Shown here piece by piece: positions 50,987 to 62,994 of a stretch of DNA of 64,000 bases. Both the position numbers and the translations under genes were made by a program. This DNA comes from Odiellus spinosus (lineage: Eukaryota > Arthropoda > Arachnida > Opiliones > Phalangiidae). Location of the stretch: positions 9,240,200-9,304,199 of the forward strand of contig OY987232.1 of the NCBI GenBank assembly GCA_963920705.1, written 5' to 3'. Below the pieces are notes generated by a model. That model was not told the DNA's origin. It saw nothing but the letters and a program-made list of their open reading frames with translations, and ran no database searches. Numbering within the stretch: position 1 is the first letter of the stretch; each line of letters opens with the position of its first letter.

Positions 50987-53900
50987 CATGGTTTGAAAAT
51001 CATGGTTTGAAAATCATGGTTTGAAAATCATGGTTTGAAAATCATGGTTTGAAAATCATGGTTTGAAAATCATGGTTTGAAAATCATGGTTTGAAAATCA
51101 TGGTTTGAAAATCATGGTTTGAAAATCATGGTTTGAAAATCATGGTTGGAAAATCATGGTTGGAAAATCATGGTTGGAAAATCATGGTTGGAAAATCATG
51201 GTTGGAAAATCATGGTTGGAAAATCATGGTTGGAAAATCATGGTTGGAAAATCATGGTTGGAAAATCATGGTTGGAAAATCATGGTTGGAAAATCATGGT
51301 TGGAAAATCATGGTTGGAAAATCATGGTTGGAAAATCATGGTGGGAAAATCATGGTGGGAAAATCATGGTGGGAAAATCATGGTGGGAAAATCATGGTGG
51401 GAAAATCATGGTGGGAAAATCATGGTGGGAAAATCATGGTGGGAAAATCATGGTGGGAAAATCATGGTGGGAAAATCATGGTGGGAAAATCATGGTGGGA
51501 AAATCATGGTGGGAAAATCATGGTGGGAAAAACATGGTGGGAAAAACATGGTGGGAAAAACATGGTTTGAAAATCATGGTTTGAAAATCATGATTTGAAA
51601 AACATGATTTGAAAATCATGATTTAAAATCATGATTTGAAAAACATGATTTGAAAAACGATATGACAAACATGATTTGAAAAACATGATTTGAAAAACAT
51701 GATTTGAAAAACAAGATTAGAAAAACGTGATTTGAAAAACATGATTTGAAAAACGATGTGACAAGCATGATTTGAAAAACATGATTTGAGAAACATGATT
51801 TGAAAAACATGATTGGAAAAAATGACTTGAAAAACAGGATTTGAAAAACCTGATTTGAACAACAATTGAAAATCATGATTTGAAAATCATGGTTTGAAAA
51901 TCATGGTTTGAAAATCATGGTTTGAAAATCATGGTTTGAAAATCATGGTTTGAAAATCATGGTTTGAAAATCATGGTTTGAAAATCATGGTTTGAAAATC
52001 ATGGTTTGAAATTCATGGTTTGAAAAATATGATTTAAAAAACATGATTTGAAAAACATGATTTGAAAAACATGATTTGAAAAACATGATTTGAAAAACGA
52101 TGTGACAAACATGATTTGAAAAACATGATTTGAGAAACATGATTTGAAAAACATGATTTGAAAAAATGACTTGAAAAACAGGATTTGAAAAACATGATTT
52201 GAAAAACATTTGAAAAACGTGATTTGAAAATCGTGATTTGAAAATCGTGATTTGAAAAGCGTGATTTGAAAATCGTGATTTGAAAATCGTGATTTGAAAA
52301 TCGTGATTTGAAAATCGTGATTTGAAAATCGTGATTTGAAAATCGTGATTTGAAAATCGTGATTTGAAAATCGTGATTTGAAAATCGTGATTTGAAAATC
52401 GTGATTTGAAAATCGTGATTTGAAAATCGTGATTTGAAAATCGTGATTTGAAAATCGTGATTTGAAAATCGTGATTTGAAAATCGTGATTTGAAAATCGT
52501 GATTTGAAAATCGTGATTTGAAAATCGTGATTTGAAAATCGTGATTTGAAAATCGTGATTTGAAAATCGTGATTTGAAAATCGTGATTTGAAAATCGTGA
52601 TTTGAAAATCGTGATTTGAAAATCGTGATTTGAAAATCGTGATTTGAAAATCGTGATTTGAAAATCGTGATTTGAAAATCGTGATTTGAAAATCGTGGAT
52701 TGAAAATCGTGATTTGAAAACCGTGATTTGAAAAACGTGATTTGAAAAACGTTATTTGAAAAACGTGATTTGAAAATCGTGATTTGAAAATCGTGATTTG
52801 AAAATCGTGATTTGAAAATCGTGATTTGAAAATCCTGATTTGAAAAACATGATTTGAGAAACATGATTTGAAAAACATGATTTGAAAATCATGATTTGAA
52901 AATCATGATTTGAAAATCATGATTTGAAAATCATGATTTGAAAATCATGATTTGAAAATCATGATTTGAAAATCATGATTTGAAAATCATGATTTGAAAA
53001 TCATGATTTGAAAATCATGATTTGAAAATCATGATTTGAAAATCATGATTTGAAAATCATGATTTGAAAATCATGATTTGAAAATCATGATTTGAAAATC
53101 ATGATTTGAAAATCATGATTTGAAAATCATGATTTGAAAATCATGATTTGAAAATCATGATTTGAAAATCATGATTTGAAAATCATGATTTGAAAATCAT
53201 GATTTGAAAATCATGATTTGAAAATCATGATTTGAAAATCATGATTTGAAAATCATGATTTGAAAATCATGATTTGAAAATCATGATTTGAAAATCATGA
53301 TTTGAAAATCATGATTTGAAAATCATGATTTGAAAATCATGATTTGAAAATCATGATTTGAAAATCATGATTTGAAAATCATGATTTGAAAATCATGATT
53401 TGAAAATCATGATTTGAAAATCATGATTTGAAAATCATGATTTGAAAATCATGATTTGAAAATCATGATTTGAAAATCATGATTTGAAAATCATGATTTG
53501 AAAATCATGATTTGAAAATCATGATTTGAAAATCATGATTTGAAAATCATGATTTGAAAATCATGATTTGAAAATCATGATTTGAAAATCATGATTTGAA
53601 AATCATGATTTGAAAATCATGATTTGAAAATCATGATTTGAAAATCATGATTTGAAAATCATGATTTGAAAATCATGATTTGAAAATCATGATTTGAAAA
53701 TCATGATTTGAAAATCATGATTTGAAAATCATGATTTGAAAATCATGATTTGAAAATCATGATTTGAAAATCATGATTTGAAAATCATGATTTGAAAATC
53801 ATGATTTGAAAATCATGATTTGAAAATCATGATTTGAAAATCATGATTTGAAAATCATGATTTGAAAATCATGATTTGAAAATCATGATTTGAAAATCAT

Positions 53901-54023
53901 GATTTGAAAATCATGATTTGAAAATCATGATTTGAAAATCATGATTTGAAAATCATGATTTGAAAATCATGATTTGAAAATCATGATTTGAAAATCATGA
54001 TTTGAAAATCATGATTTGAAAAT
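50987..54023. repeat. ~2.25-kb higher-order repeat with CATGG ladder, copy 2, with expanded CATGATTTG tract
   Basis: The same order as copy 1 at offsets of 2,253-2,267 bp, with changed unit counts: CATGGTTTG 11 (50987-51140), CATGGTTGG 14 (51141-51336), CATGGTGGG 16 (51337-51560), CATGGTTTG 10 (51888-52027), and markers at 51657, 51753 and 52097. The terminal CATGATTTGAAAAT tract is 82 units (52876-54023) against 19 in copy 1. Confidence 0.94.
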
Positions 54024-54548
54024 CATGATTTGAAAAATATGATTTAAAAAACATGATTTGAAAAACATGATTTGAAAAATATGATTTGAAAAACATGATT
54101 TGAAAAACATGATTTGAAAAATATGATTTGAAAAACATGATTTGAAAAACGATGTGACAAACATGATTTGAAAAACATGATTTGAGAAACATGATTTGAA
54201 AAAATGACTTGAAAAAATGACTTGAAAAACAGGATTTGAAAAACATGATTTGAAAAACATTTGAAAATCGTGATTTGAAAATCGTGATTTGAAAATCGTG
54301 ATTTGAAAATCGTGATTTGAAAATCGTGATTTGAAAATCGTGATTTGAAAATCGTGATTTGAAAATCGTGATTTGAAAATCGTGATTTGAAAATCGTGAT
54401 TTGAAAATCGTGATTTGAAAATCGTGATTTGAAAATCGTGATTTGAAAATCGTGATTTGAAAATCGTGATTTGAAAATCGTGATTTGAAAATCGTGATTT
54501 GAAAATCGTGATTTGAAAATCGTGATTTGAAAATCGTGATTTGAAAAT
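54024..54548. repeat. Last marker module plus CGTGATTTGAAAAT tract (20 units)
   Basis: It contains the rightmost ACGATGTGAC marker (54149), AATGACTTG twice, ACAGGATTTG and an ACATTTGAAAA unit, then 20 CGTGATTTGAAAAT units from 54269. To the right, only CGTG..AAAAA, CCTG and CAAG unit forms remain. Confidence 0.92.
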
Positions 54549-57108
54549 CGTGATTTGAAAAACGTGATTTGAAAAACGTGATTTGAAAAACGTGATTTGA
54601 AAAACGTGATTTGAAAAACGTGATTTGAAAAACGTGATTTGAAAAACGTGATTTGAAAAACGTGATTTGAAAAACGTGATTTGAAAAACGTGATTTGAAA
54701 AACGTGATTTGAAAAACGTGATTTGAAAAACGTGATTTGAAAAACGTGATTTGAAAAACGTGATTTGAAAAACGTGATTTGAAAAACGTGATTTGAAAAA
54801 CGTGATTTGAAAAACGTGATTTGAAAAACGTGATTTGAAAAACGTGATTTGAAAAACGTGATTTGAAAAACGTGATTTGAAAAACGTGATTTGAAAAACG
54901 TGATTTGAAAAACGTGATTTGAAAAACGTGATTTGAAAAACGTGATTTGAAAAACGTGATTTGAAAAACGTGATTTGAAAAACGTGATTTGAAAAACGTG
55001 ATTTGAAAAACGTGATTTGAAAAACGTGATTTGAAAAACGTGATTTGAAAAACGTGATTTGAAAAACGTGATTTGAAAAACGTGATTTGAAAAACGTGAT
55101 TTGAAAAACGTGATTTGAAAAACGTGATTTGAAAAACGTGATTTGAAAAACGTGATTTGAAAAACGTGATTTGAAAAACGTGATTTGAAAAACGTGATTT
55201 GAAAAACGTGATTTGAAAAACGTGATTTGAAAAACGTGATTTGAAAAACGTGATTTGAAAAACGTGATTTGAAAAACGTGATTTGAAAAACGTGATTTGA
55301 AAAACGTGATTTGAAAAACGTGATTTGAAAAACGTGATTTGAAAAACGTGATTTGAAAAACGTGATTTGAAAAACGTGATTTGAAAAACGTGATTTGAAA
55401 AACGTGATTTGAAAAACGTGATTTGAAAAACCTGATTTGAAAAACGTGATTTGAAAAACGTGATTTGAAAAACGTGATTTGAAAAACGTGATTTGAAAAA
55501 CCTGATTTTAAAAAACGTGATTTGAAAAACGTGATTTGAAAAACGTGATTTGAAAAACGTGATTTGAAAAACGTGATTTGAAAAACCTGATTTGAAAAAC
55601 CTGATTTGAAAAACGTGATTTGAAAAACGTGATTTGAAAAACGTGATTTGAAAAACGTGATTTGAAAAACGTGATTTGAAAAACGTGATTTGAAAAACGT
55701 GATTTGAAAAACGTGATTTGAAAAACGTGATTTGAAAAACGTGATTTGAAAAACGTGATTTGAAAAACGTGATTTGAAAAACGTGATTTGAAAAACGTGA
55801 TTTGAAAAACGTGATTTGAAAAACGTGATTTGAAAAACGTGATTTGAAAAACGTGATTTGAAAAACGTGATTTGAAAAACGTGATTTGAAAAACGTGATT
55901 TGAAAAACGTGATTTGAAAAACGTGATTTGAAAAACGTGATTTGAAAAACGTGATTTGAAAAACGTGATTTGAAAAACGTGATTTGAAAAACGTGATTTG
56001 AAAAACGTGATTTGAAAAACGTGATTTGAAAAACGTGATTTGAAAAACGTGATTTGAAAAACGTGATTTGAAAAACGTGATTTGAAAAACGTGATTTGAA
56101 AAACGTGATTTGAAAAACGTGATTTGAAAAACGTGATTTGAAAAACGTGATTTGAAAAACGTGATTTGAAAAACGTGATTTGAAAAACGTGATTTGAAAA
56201 ACGTGATTTGAAAAACGTGATGATTTGAAAAACGTGATGATTTGAAAAACGTGATTTGAAAAACGTGATTTGAAAAACGTGATTTGAAAAACGTGATGAT
56301 TTGAAAAACGTGATGATTTGAAAAACGTGATTTGAAAAACGTGATTTGAAAAACGTGATTTGAAAAACGTGATTTGAAAAACGTGATGATTTGAAAAACG
56401 TGATGATTTGAAAAACGTGATTTGAAAAACGTGATTTGAAAAACGTGATTTGAAAAACGTGATTTGAAAAACGTGATTTGAAAAACGTGATTTGAAAAAC
56501 GTGATGATTTGAAAAACGTGATTTGAAAAACGTGATTTGAAAAACGTGATTTGAAAAACGTGATTTGAAAAACGTGATTTGAAAAACGTGATTTGAAAAA
56601 CGTGATGATTTGAAAAACGTGATGATTTGAAAAACGTGATGATTTGAAAAACGTGATTTGAAAAACGTGATTTGAAAAACGTGATGATTTGAAAAACGTG
56701 ATTTGAAAAACGTGATTTGAAAAACGTGATTTGAAAAACGTGATTTGAAAAACGTGATTTGAAAAACGTGATTTGAAAAACGTGATTTGAAAAACGTGAT
56801 TTGAAAAACGTGATTTGAAAAACGTGATGATTTGAAAAACGTGATTTGAAAAACGTGATTTGAAAAACGTGATTTGAAAAACAAGATTTGAAAAACGTGA
56901 TGATTTGAAAAACAAGATTTGAAAAACAAGATTTGAAAAACAAGATTTGAAAAACAAGATTTGAAAAACAAGATTTGAAAAACAAGATTTGAAAAACAAG
57001 ATTTGAAAAACAAGATTTGAAAAACAAGATTTGAAAAACAAGATTTGAAAAACAAGATTTGAAAAACAAGATTTGAAAAACAAGATTTGAAAAACAAGAT
57101 TTGAAAAA
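54549..57108. repeat. Barcode higher-order repeat, copy 1
   Basis: CGTGATTTGAAAAA units (54549-56215, 119 units, one of 15 bp at 55501; CCTGATTTG at 55431, 55501, 55586 and 55600) are followed by a zone where 17-bp units (CGTGATGATTTGAAAAA) interrupt the 14-bp units. From 56216, runs of 17-mers are 2,2,2,1,3,1,1 with 3,4,6,6,2,9 14-mers between them. Three more 14-mers, one CAAG unit, one 17-mer and 14 CAAGATTTGAAAAA units (56913-57108) follow. Confidence 0.95.
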
Positions 57109-59907
57109 CGTGATTTGAAAAACGTGATTTGAAAAACGTGATTTGAAAAACGTGATTTGAAAAACGTGATTTGAAAAACGTGATTTGAAAAACGTGATTT
57201 GAAAAACGTGATTTGAAAAACGTGATTTGAAAAACGTGATTTGAAAAACGTGATTTGAAAAACGTGATTTGAAAAACGTGATTTGAAAAACGTGATTTGA
57301 AAAACGTGATTTGAAAAACGTGATTTGAAAAACGTGATTTGAAAAACGTGATTTGAAAAACGTGATTTGAAAAACGTGATTTGAAAAACGTGATTTGAAA
57401 AACGTGATTTGAAAAACGTGATGATTTGAAAAACGTGATTTGAAAAACGTGATTTGAAAAACGTGATTTGAAAAACGTGATTTGAAAAACGTGATTTGAA
57501 AAACGTGATTTGAAAAACGTGATTTGAAAAACGTGATTTGAAAAACGTGATTTGAAAAACGTGATTTGAAAAACGTGATTTGAAAAACGTGATTTGAAAA
57601 ACGTGATTTGAAAAACGTGATTTGAAAAACGTGATTTGAAAAACGTGATTTGAAAAACGTGATTTGAAAAACGTGATTTGAAAAACGTGATTTGAAAAAC
57701 GTGATTTGAAAAACGTGATTTGAAAAACGTGATTTGAAAAACGTGATTTGAAAAACGTGATTTGAAAAACGTGATTTGAAAAACGTGATTTGAAAAACGT
57801 GATTTGAAAAACGTGATTTGAAAAACGTGATTTGAAAAACGTGATTTGAAAAACGTGATTTGAAAAACGTGATTTGAAAAACGTGATTTGAAAAACGTGA
57901 TTTGAAAAACGTGATTTGAAAAACGTGATTTGAAAAACGTGATTTGAAAAACGTGATTTGAAAAACGTGATTTGAAAAACGTGATTTGAAAAACGTGATT
58001 TGAAAAACGTGATTTGAAAAACGTGATTTGAAAAACGTGATTTGAAAAACGTGATTTGAAAAACGTGATTTGAAAAACGTGATTTGAAAAACGTGATTTG
58101 AAAAACGTGATTTGAAAAACGTGATTTGAAAAACGTGATTTGAAAAACGTGATTTGAAAAACGTGATTTGAAAAACGTGATTTGAAAAACGTGATTTGAA
58201 AAACGTGATTTGAAAAACGTGATTTGAAAAACGTGATTTGAAAAACGTGATTTGAAAAACGTGATTTGAAAAACGTGATTTGAAAAACGTGATTTGAAAA
58301 ACGTGATTTGAAAAACCTGATTTGAAAAACGTGATTTGAAAAACGTGATTTGAAAAACGTGATTTGAAAAACGTGATTTGAAAAACCTGATTTGAAAAAC
58401 CTGATTTGAAAAACCTGATTTGAAAAACGTGATTTGAAAAACGTGATTTGAAAAACGTGATTTGAAAAACGTGATTTGAAAAACGTGATTTGAAAAACGT
58501 GATTTGAAAAACGTGATTTGAAAAACGTGATTTGAAAAACGTGATTTGAAAAACGTGATTTGAAAAACGTGATTTGAAAAACGTGATTTGAAAAACGTGA
58601 TTTGAAAAACGTGATTTGAAAAACGTGATTTGAAAAACGTGATTTGAAAAACGTGATTTGAAAAACGTGATTTGAAAAACGTGATTTGAAAAACGTGATT
58701 TGAAAAACGTGATTTGAAAAACGTGATTTGAAAAACGTGATTTGAAAAACGTGATTTGAAAAACGTGATTTGAAAAACGTGATTTGAAAAACGTGATTTG
58801 AAAAACGTGATTTGAAAAACGTGATTTGAAAAACGTGATTTGAAAAACGTGATTTGAAAAACGTGATTTGAAAAACGTGATTTGAAAAACGTGATTTGAA
58901 AAACGTGATTTGAAAAACGTGATTTGAAAAACGTGATTTGAAAAACGTGATTTGAAAAACGTGATTTGAAAAACGTGATTTGAAAAACGTGATTTGAAAA
59001 ACGTGATTTGAAAAACGTGATTTGAAAAACGTGATTTGAAAAACGTGATGATTTGAAAAACGTGATGATTTGAAAAACGTGATTTGAAAAACGTGATTTG
59101 AAAAACGTGATTTGAAAAACGTGATTTGAAAAACGTGATGATTTGAAAAACGTGATGATTTGAAAAACGTGATTTGAAAAACGTGATTTGAAAAACGTGA
59201 TTTGAAAAACGTGATTTGAAAAACGTGATGATTTGAAAAACGTGATGATTTGAAAAACGTGATTTGAAAAACGTGATTTGAAAAACGTGATTTGAAAAAC
59301 GTGATTTGAAAAACGTGATTTGAAAAACGTGATTTGAAAAACGTGATGATTTGAAAAACGTGATTTGAAAAACGTGATTTGAAAAACGTGATTTGAAAAA
59401 CGTGATTTGAAAAACGGGATTTGAAAAACGTGATTTGAAAAACGTGATGATTTGAAAAACGTGATGATTTGAAAACGTGATTTGAAAAACGTGATGATTT
59501 GAAAAACGTGATTTGAAAAACGTGATGATTTGAAAAACGTGATTTGAAAAACGTGATTTGAAAAACGTGATTTGAAAAACGTGATTTGAAAAACGTGATT
59601 TGAAAAACGTGATTTGAAAAACGTGATTTGAAAAACGTGATTTGAAAAACGTGATGATTTGAAAAACGTGATTTGAAAAACGTGATTTGAAAAACGTGAT
59701 TTGAAAAACAAGATTTGAAAAACGTGATGATTTGAAAAACAAGATTTGAAAAACAAGATTTGAAAAACAAGATTTGAAAAACAAGATTTGAAAAACAAGA
59801 TTTGAAAAACAAGATTTGAAAAACAAGATTTGAAAAACAAGATTTGAAAAACAAGATTTGAAAAACAAGATTTGAAAAACAAGATTTGAAAAACAAGATT
59901 TGAAAAA
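57109..59907. repeat. Barcode higher-order repeat, copy 2
   Basis: CGTGATTTGAAAAA units (57109-59043, with a lone 17-mer at 57417 and CCTGATTTG at 58316, 58386, 58400 and 58414). The 17-mer zone from 59044 has runs 2,2,2,1,2,1,1,1 separated by 4,4,6,6,1,1,8 14-mers, with one 17-mer shortened to 16 bp at 59460. Three 14-mers, one CAAG unit, one 17-mer and 12 CAAG units (59740-59907) follow. One unit near 59416 reads CGGGATTTG. Confidence 0.95.
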
Positions 59908-61200
59908 CGTGATTTGAAAAACGTGATTTGAAAAACGTGATTTGAAAAACGTGATTTGAAAAACGTGATTTGAAAAACGTGATTTGAAAAACGTGATTTG
60001 AAAAACGTGATTTGAAAAACGTGATTTGAAAAACGTGATTTGAAAAACGTGATTTGAAAAACGTGATTTGAAAAACGTGATTTGAAAAACGTGATTTGAA
60101 AAACGTGATTTGAAAAACGTGATTTGAAAAACGTGATTTGAAAAACGTGATTTGAAAAACGTGATTTGAAAAACGTGATTTGAAAAACGTGATTTGAAAA
60201 ACGTGATTTGAAAAACGTGATTTGAAAAACGTGATTTGAAAAACGTGATTTGAAAAACGTGATTTGAAAAACGTGATTTGAAAAACGTGATTTGAAAAAC
60301 GTGATTTGAAAAACGTGATTTGAAAAACGTGATTTGAAAAACGTGATGATTTGAAAAACGTGATGATTTGAAAAACGTGATTTGAAAAACGTGATTTGAA
60401 AAACGTGATTTGAAAAACGTGATTTGAAAAACGTGATGATTTGAAAAACGTGATGATTTGAAAAACGTGATTTGAAAAACGTGATTTGAAAAACGTGATT
60501 TGAAAAACGTGATTTGAAAAACGTGATTTGAAAAACGTGATTTGAAAAACGTGATTTGAAAAACGTGATGATTTGAAAAACGTGATTTGAAAAACGTGAT
60601 TTGAAAAACGTGATTTGAAAAACGTGATTTGAAAAACGTGATTTGAAAAACGTGATGATTTGAAAAACGTGATGATTTGAAAAACGTGATTTGAAAAACG
60701 TGATGATTTGAAAAACGTGATTTGAAAAACGTGATGATTTGAAAAACGTGATTTGAAAAACGTGATTTGAAAAACGTGATTTGAAAAACGTGATTTGAAA
60801 AACGTGATTTGAAAAACGTGATTTGAAAAACGTGATTTGAAAAACGTGATTTGAAAAACGTGATGATTTGAAAAACGTGATTTGAAAAACGTGATTTGAA
60901 AAACGTGATTTGAAAAACAAGATTTGAAAAACGTGATGATTTGAAAAACAAGATTTGAAAAACAAGATTTGAAAAACAAGATTTGAAAAACAAGATTTGA
61001 AAAACAAGATTTGAAAAACAAGATTTGAAAAACAAGATTTGAAAAACAAGATTTGAAAAACAAGATTTGAAAAACAAGATTTGAAAAACAAGATTTGAAA
61101 AACAAGATTTGAAAAACAAGATTTGAAAAACAAGATTTGAAAAACAAGATTTGAAAAACAAGATTTGAAAAACAAGATTTGAAAAACAAGATTTGAAAAA
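59908..61200. repeat. Barcode higher-order repeat, copy 3
   Basis: Thirty-one CGTGATTTGAAAAA units precede the 17-mer zone at 60342, which has runs 2,2,1,2,1,1,1 separated by 4,7,5,1,1,8 14-mers. Three 14-mers, one CAAG unit, one 17-mer and 18 CAAG units (60949-61200) follow. The right half of the pattern (2,1,1,1 with 1,1,8,3 spacings) is identical to copy 2. Confidence 0.95.
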
Positions 61201-62972
61201 CGTGATTTGAAAAACGTGATTTGAAAAACGTGATTTGAAAAACGTGATTTGAAAAACGTGATTTGAAAAACGTGATTTGAAAAACGTGATTTGAAAAACG
61301 TGATTTGAAAAACGTGATTTGAAAAACGTGATTTGAAAAACGTGATTTGAAAAACGTGATTTGAAAAACGTGATTTGAAAAACGTGATTTGAAAAACGTG
61401 ATTTGAAAAACGTGATTTGAAAAACGTGATTTGAAAAACGTGATTTGAAAAACGTGATTTGAAAAACGTGATTTGAAAAACGTGATTTGAAAAACGTGAT
61501 TTGAAAAACGTGATTTGAAAAACGTGATTTGAAAAACGTGATTTGAAAAACGTGATTTGAAAAACGTGATTTGAAAAACGTGATTTGAAAAACGTGATTT
61601 GAAAAACGTGATTTGAAAAACGTGATTTGAAAAACGTGATTTGAAAAACGTGATTTGAAAAACGTGATTTGAAAAACGTGATTTGAAAAACGTGATTTGA
61701 AAAACGTGATTTGAAAAACGTGATTTGAAAAACGTGATTTGAAAAACGTGATTTGAAAAACGTGATTTGAAAAACGTGATTTGAAAAACGTGATTTGAAA
61801 AACGTGATTTGAAAAACGTGATTTGAAAAACGTGATTTGAAAAACGTGATTTGAAAAACGTGATTTGAAAAACGTGATTTGAAAAACGTGATTTGAAAAA
61901 CGTGATTTGAAAAACGTGATTTGAAAAACGTGATTTGAAAAACGTGATTTGAAAAACGTGATTTGAAAAACGTGATTTGAAAAACGTGATTTGAAAAACG
62001 TGATGATTTGAAAAACGTGATGATTTGAAAAACGTGATTTGAAAAACGTGATTTGAAAAACGTGATTTGAAAAACGTGATTTGAAAAACGTGATGATTTG
62101 AAAAACGTGATGATTTGAAAAACGTGATTTGAAAAACGTGATTTGAAAAACGTGATGATTTGAAAAACGTGATGATTTGAAAAACGTGATTTGAAAAACG
62201 TGATTTGAAAAACGTGATTTGAAAAACGTGATTTGAAAAACGTGATTTGAAAAACGTGATTTGAAAAACGTGATGATTTGAAAAACGTGATTTGAAAAAC
62301 GTGATTTGAAAAACGTGATTTGAAAAACGTGATGATTTGAAAAACAAGATTTGAAAAACAAGATTTGAAAAACAAGATTTGAAAAACAAGATTTGAAAAT
62401 AAGATTTGAAAAACAAGATTTGAAAAACAAGATTTGAAAAACGTGATGATTTGAAAAACAAGATTTGAAAAACAAGATTTGAAAAACAAGATTTGAAAAA
62501 CAAGATTTGAAAAACAAGATTTGAAAAACAAGATTTGAAAAACAAGATTTGAAAAACAAGATTTGAAAAACAAGATTTGAAAAACAAGATTTGAAAAACA
62601 AGATTTGAAAAACAAGATTTGAAAAACAAGATTTGAAAAACAAGATTTGAAAAACGTGATGATTTGAAAAACAAGATTTGAAAAACAAGATTTGAAAAAC
62701 AAGATTTGAAAAACAAGATTTGAAAAACAAGATTTGAAAAACAAGATTTGAAAAACAAGATTTGAAAAACAAGATTTGAAAAACAAGATTTGAAAAACAA
62801 GATTTGAAAAACAAGATTTGAAAAACAAGATTTGAAAAACAAGATTTGAAAAACAAGATTTGAAAAACAAGATTTGAAAAACAAGATTTGAAAAACAAGA
62901 TTTGAAAAACAAGATTTGAAAAACAAGATTTGAAAAACAAGATTTGAAAAACAAGATTTGAAAAACAAGATT
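61201..62972. repeat. Barcode higher-order repeat, copy 4, and array edge
   Basis: Fifty-seven CGTGATTTGAAAAA units precede the 17-mer zone at 61999, which has runs 2,2,2,1,1 separated by 4,2,6,3 14-mers. CAAGATTTGAAAAA runs of 7, 14 and about 21.5 units follow, separated by single 17-mers at 62442 and 62655. One 13-bp unit lies at 62401. The array ends inside a unit at 62972. Confidence 0.95.
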
Positions 62973-62994
62973 AGTAGTATATAAAGGACAGTTC
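62973..62994 (+). promoter_or_regulatory. TATA-like sequence at the array edge
   Basis: TATATAAAGG at 62978-62987 matches the eukaryotic TATA-box consensus on the + strand and would point transcription into the flank. It sits in the first 22 bp of non-satellite DNA. No gene follows in a position that would support it, so it may be chance in AT-rich DNA. Confidence 0.2.

Larger units (their letters stand above)
1..62972. repeat. 14-bp satellite array (whole array, left end outside window)
   Basis: The stretch is made of ~4,490 head-to-tail copies of a 14-bp unit whose commonest forms are CATGATTTGAAAAT, CGTGATTTGAAAAT, CGTGATTTGAAAAA, CATGCTTTGAAAAT and CATCCTTTGAAAAT. Homogeneous tracts of one form alternate with diverged modules that themselves recur as higher-order repeats of about 2 to 4.5 kb. 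Unit lengths of 11, 12, 13, 15, 16 and 17 bp occur but are rare. No unrelated insertion (transposon or gene) is seen inside the array. Long, homogenized arrays of this kind are typical of eukaryotic heterochromatin, and function cannot be read from the sequence alone. The tracts below subdivide it. Confidence 0.98.

Noticed and set aside
48880..51598. + strand frames of 136-150 codons in the CATGG tracts (WKIMVGKSWLENHG-type repeats)
   Set aside because: Present in three overlapping frames at once and explained by loss of TGA in the CATGGTTGG and CATGGTGGG units.
10593..54158. CENP-B box in the diverged modules
   Set aside because: I found no match to the TTCG..A..CGGG core. The resemblance is only in sparse placement of an irregular unit.
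10564..62968. Dozens of minus-strand open frames of 60 to 2,981 codons, many overlapping in several frames
   Set aside because: They are open only where unit forms without a minus-strand TGA are present, and they close in CATGATTTG or CATGCTTTG tracts. They are a property of the satellite unit, not genes.
1..62972. CRISPR array
   Set aside because: Repeats are directly adjacent, without unique spacers, and there are no cas genes.
1..62972. Telomeric repeat
   Set aside because: None of the unit forms resembles known telomere repeats such as TTAGGG, TTAGG or TTTAGGG, and the array borders a SINE-like element rather than a chromosome end.
1..62972. Assembly artefact (collapsed or synthetic low-complexity contig)
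   Set aside because: Higher-order copies with shared rare variants, different unit counts and a clean junction to ordinary flank argue for real sequence. Exact unit counts in pure tracts should still be treated as approximate until checked in reads.
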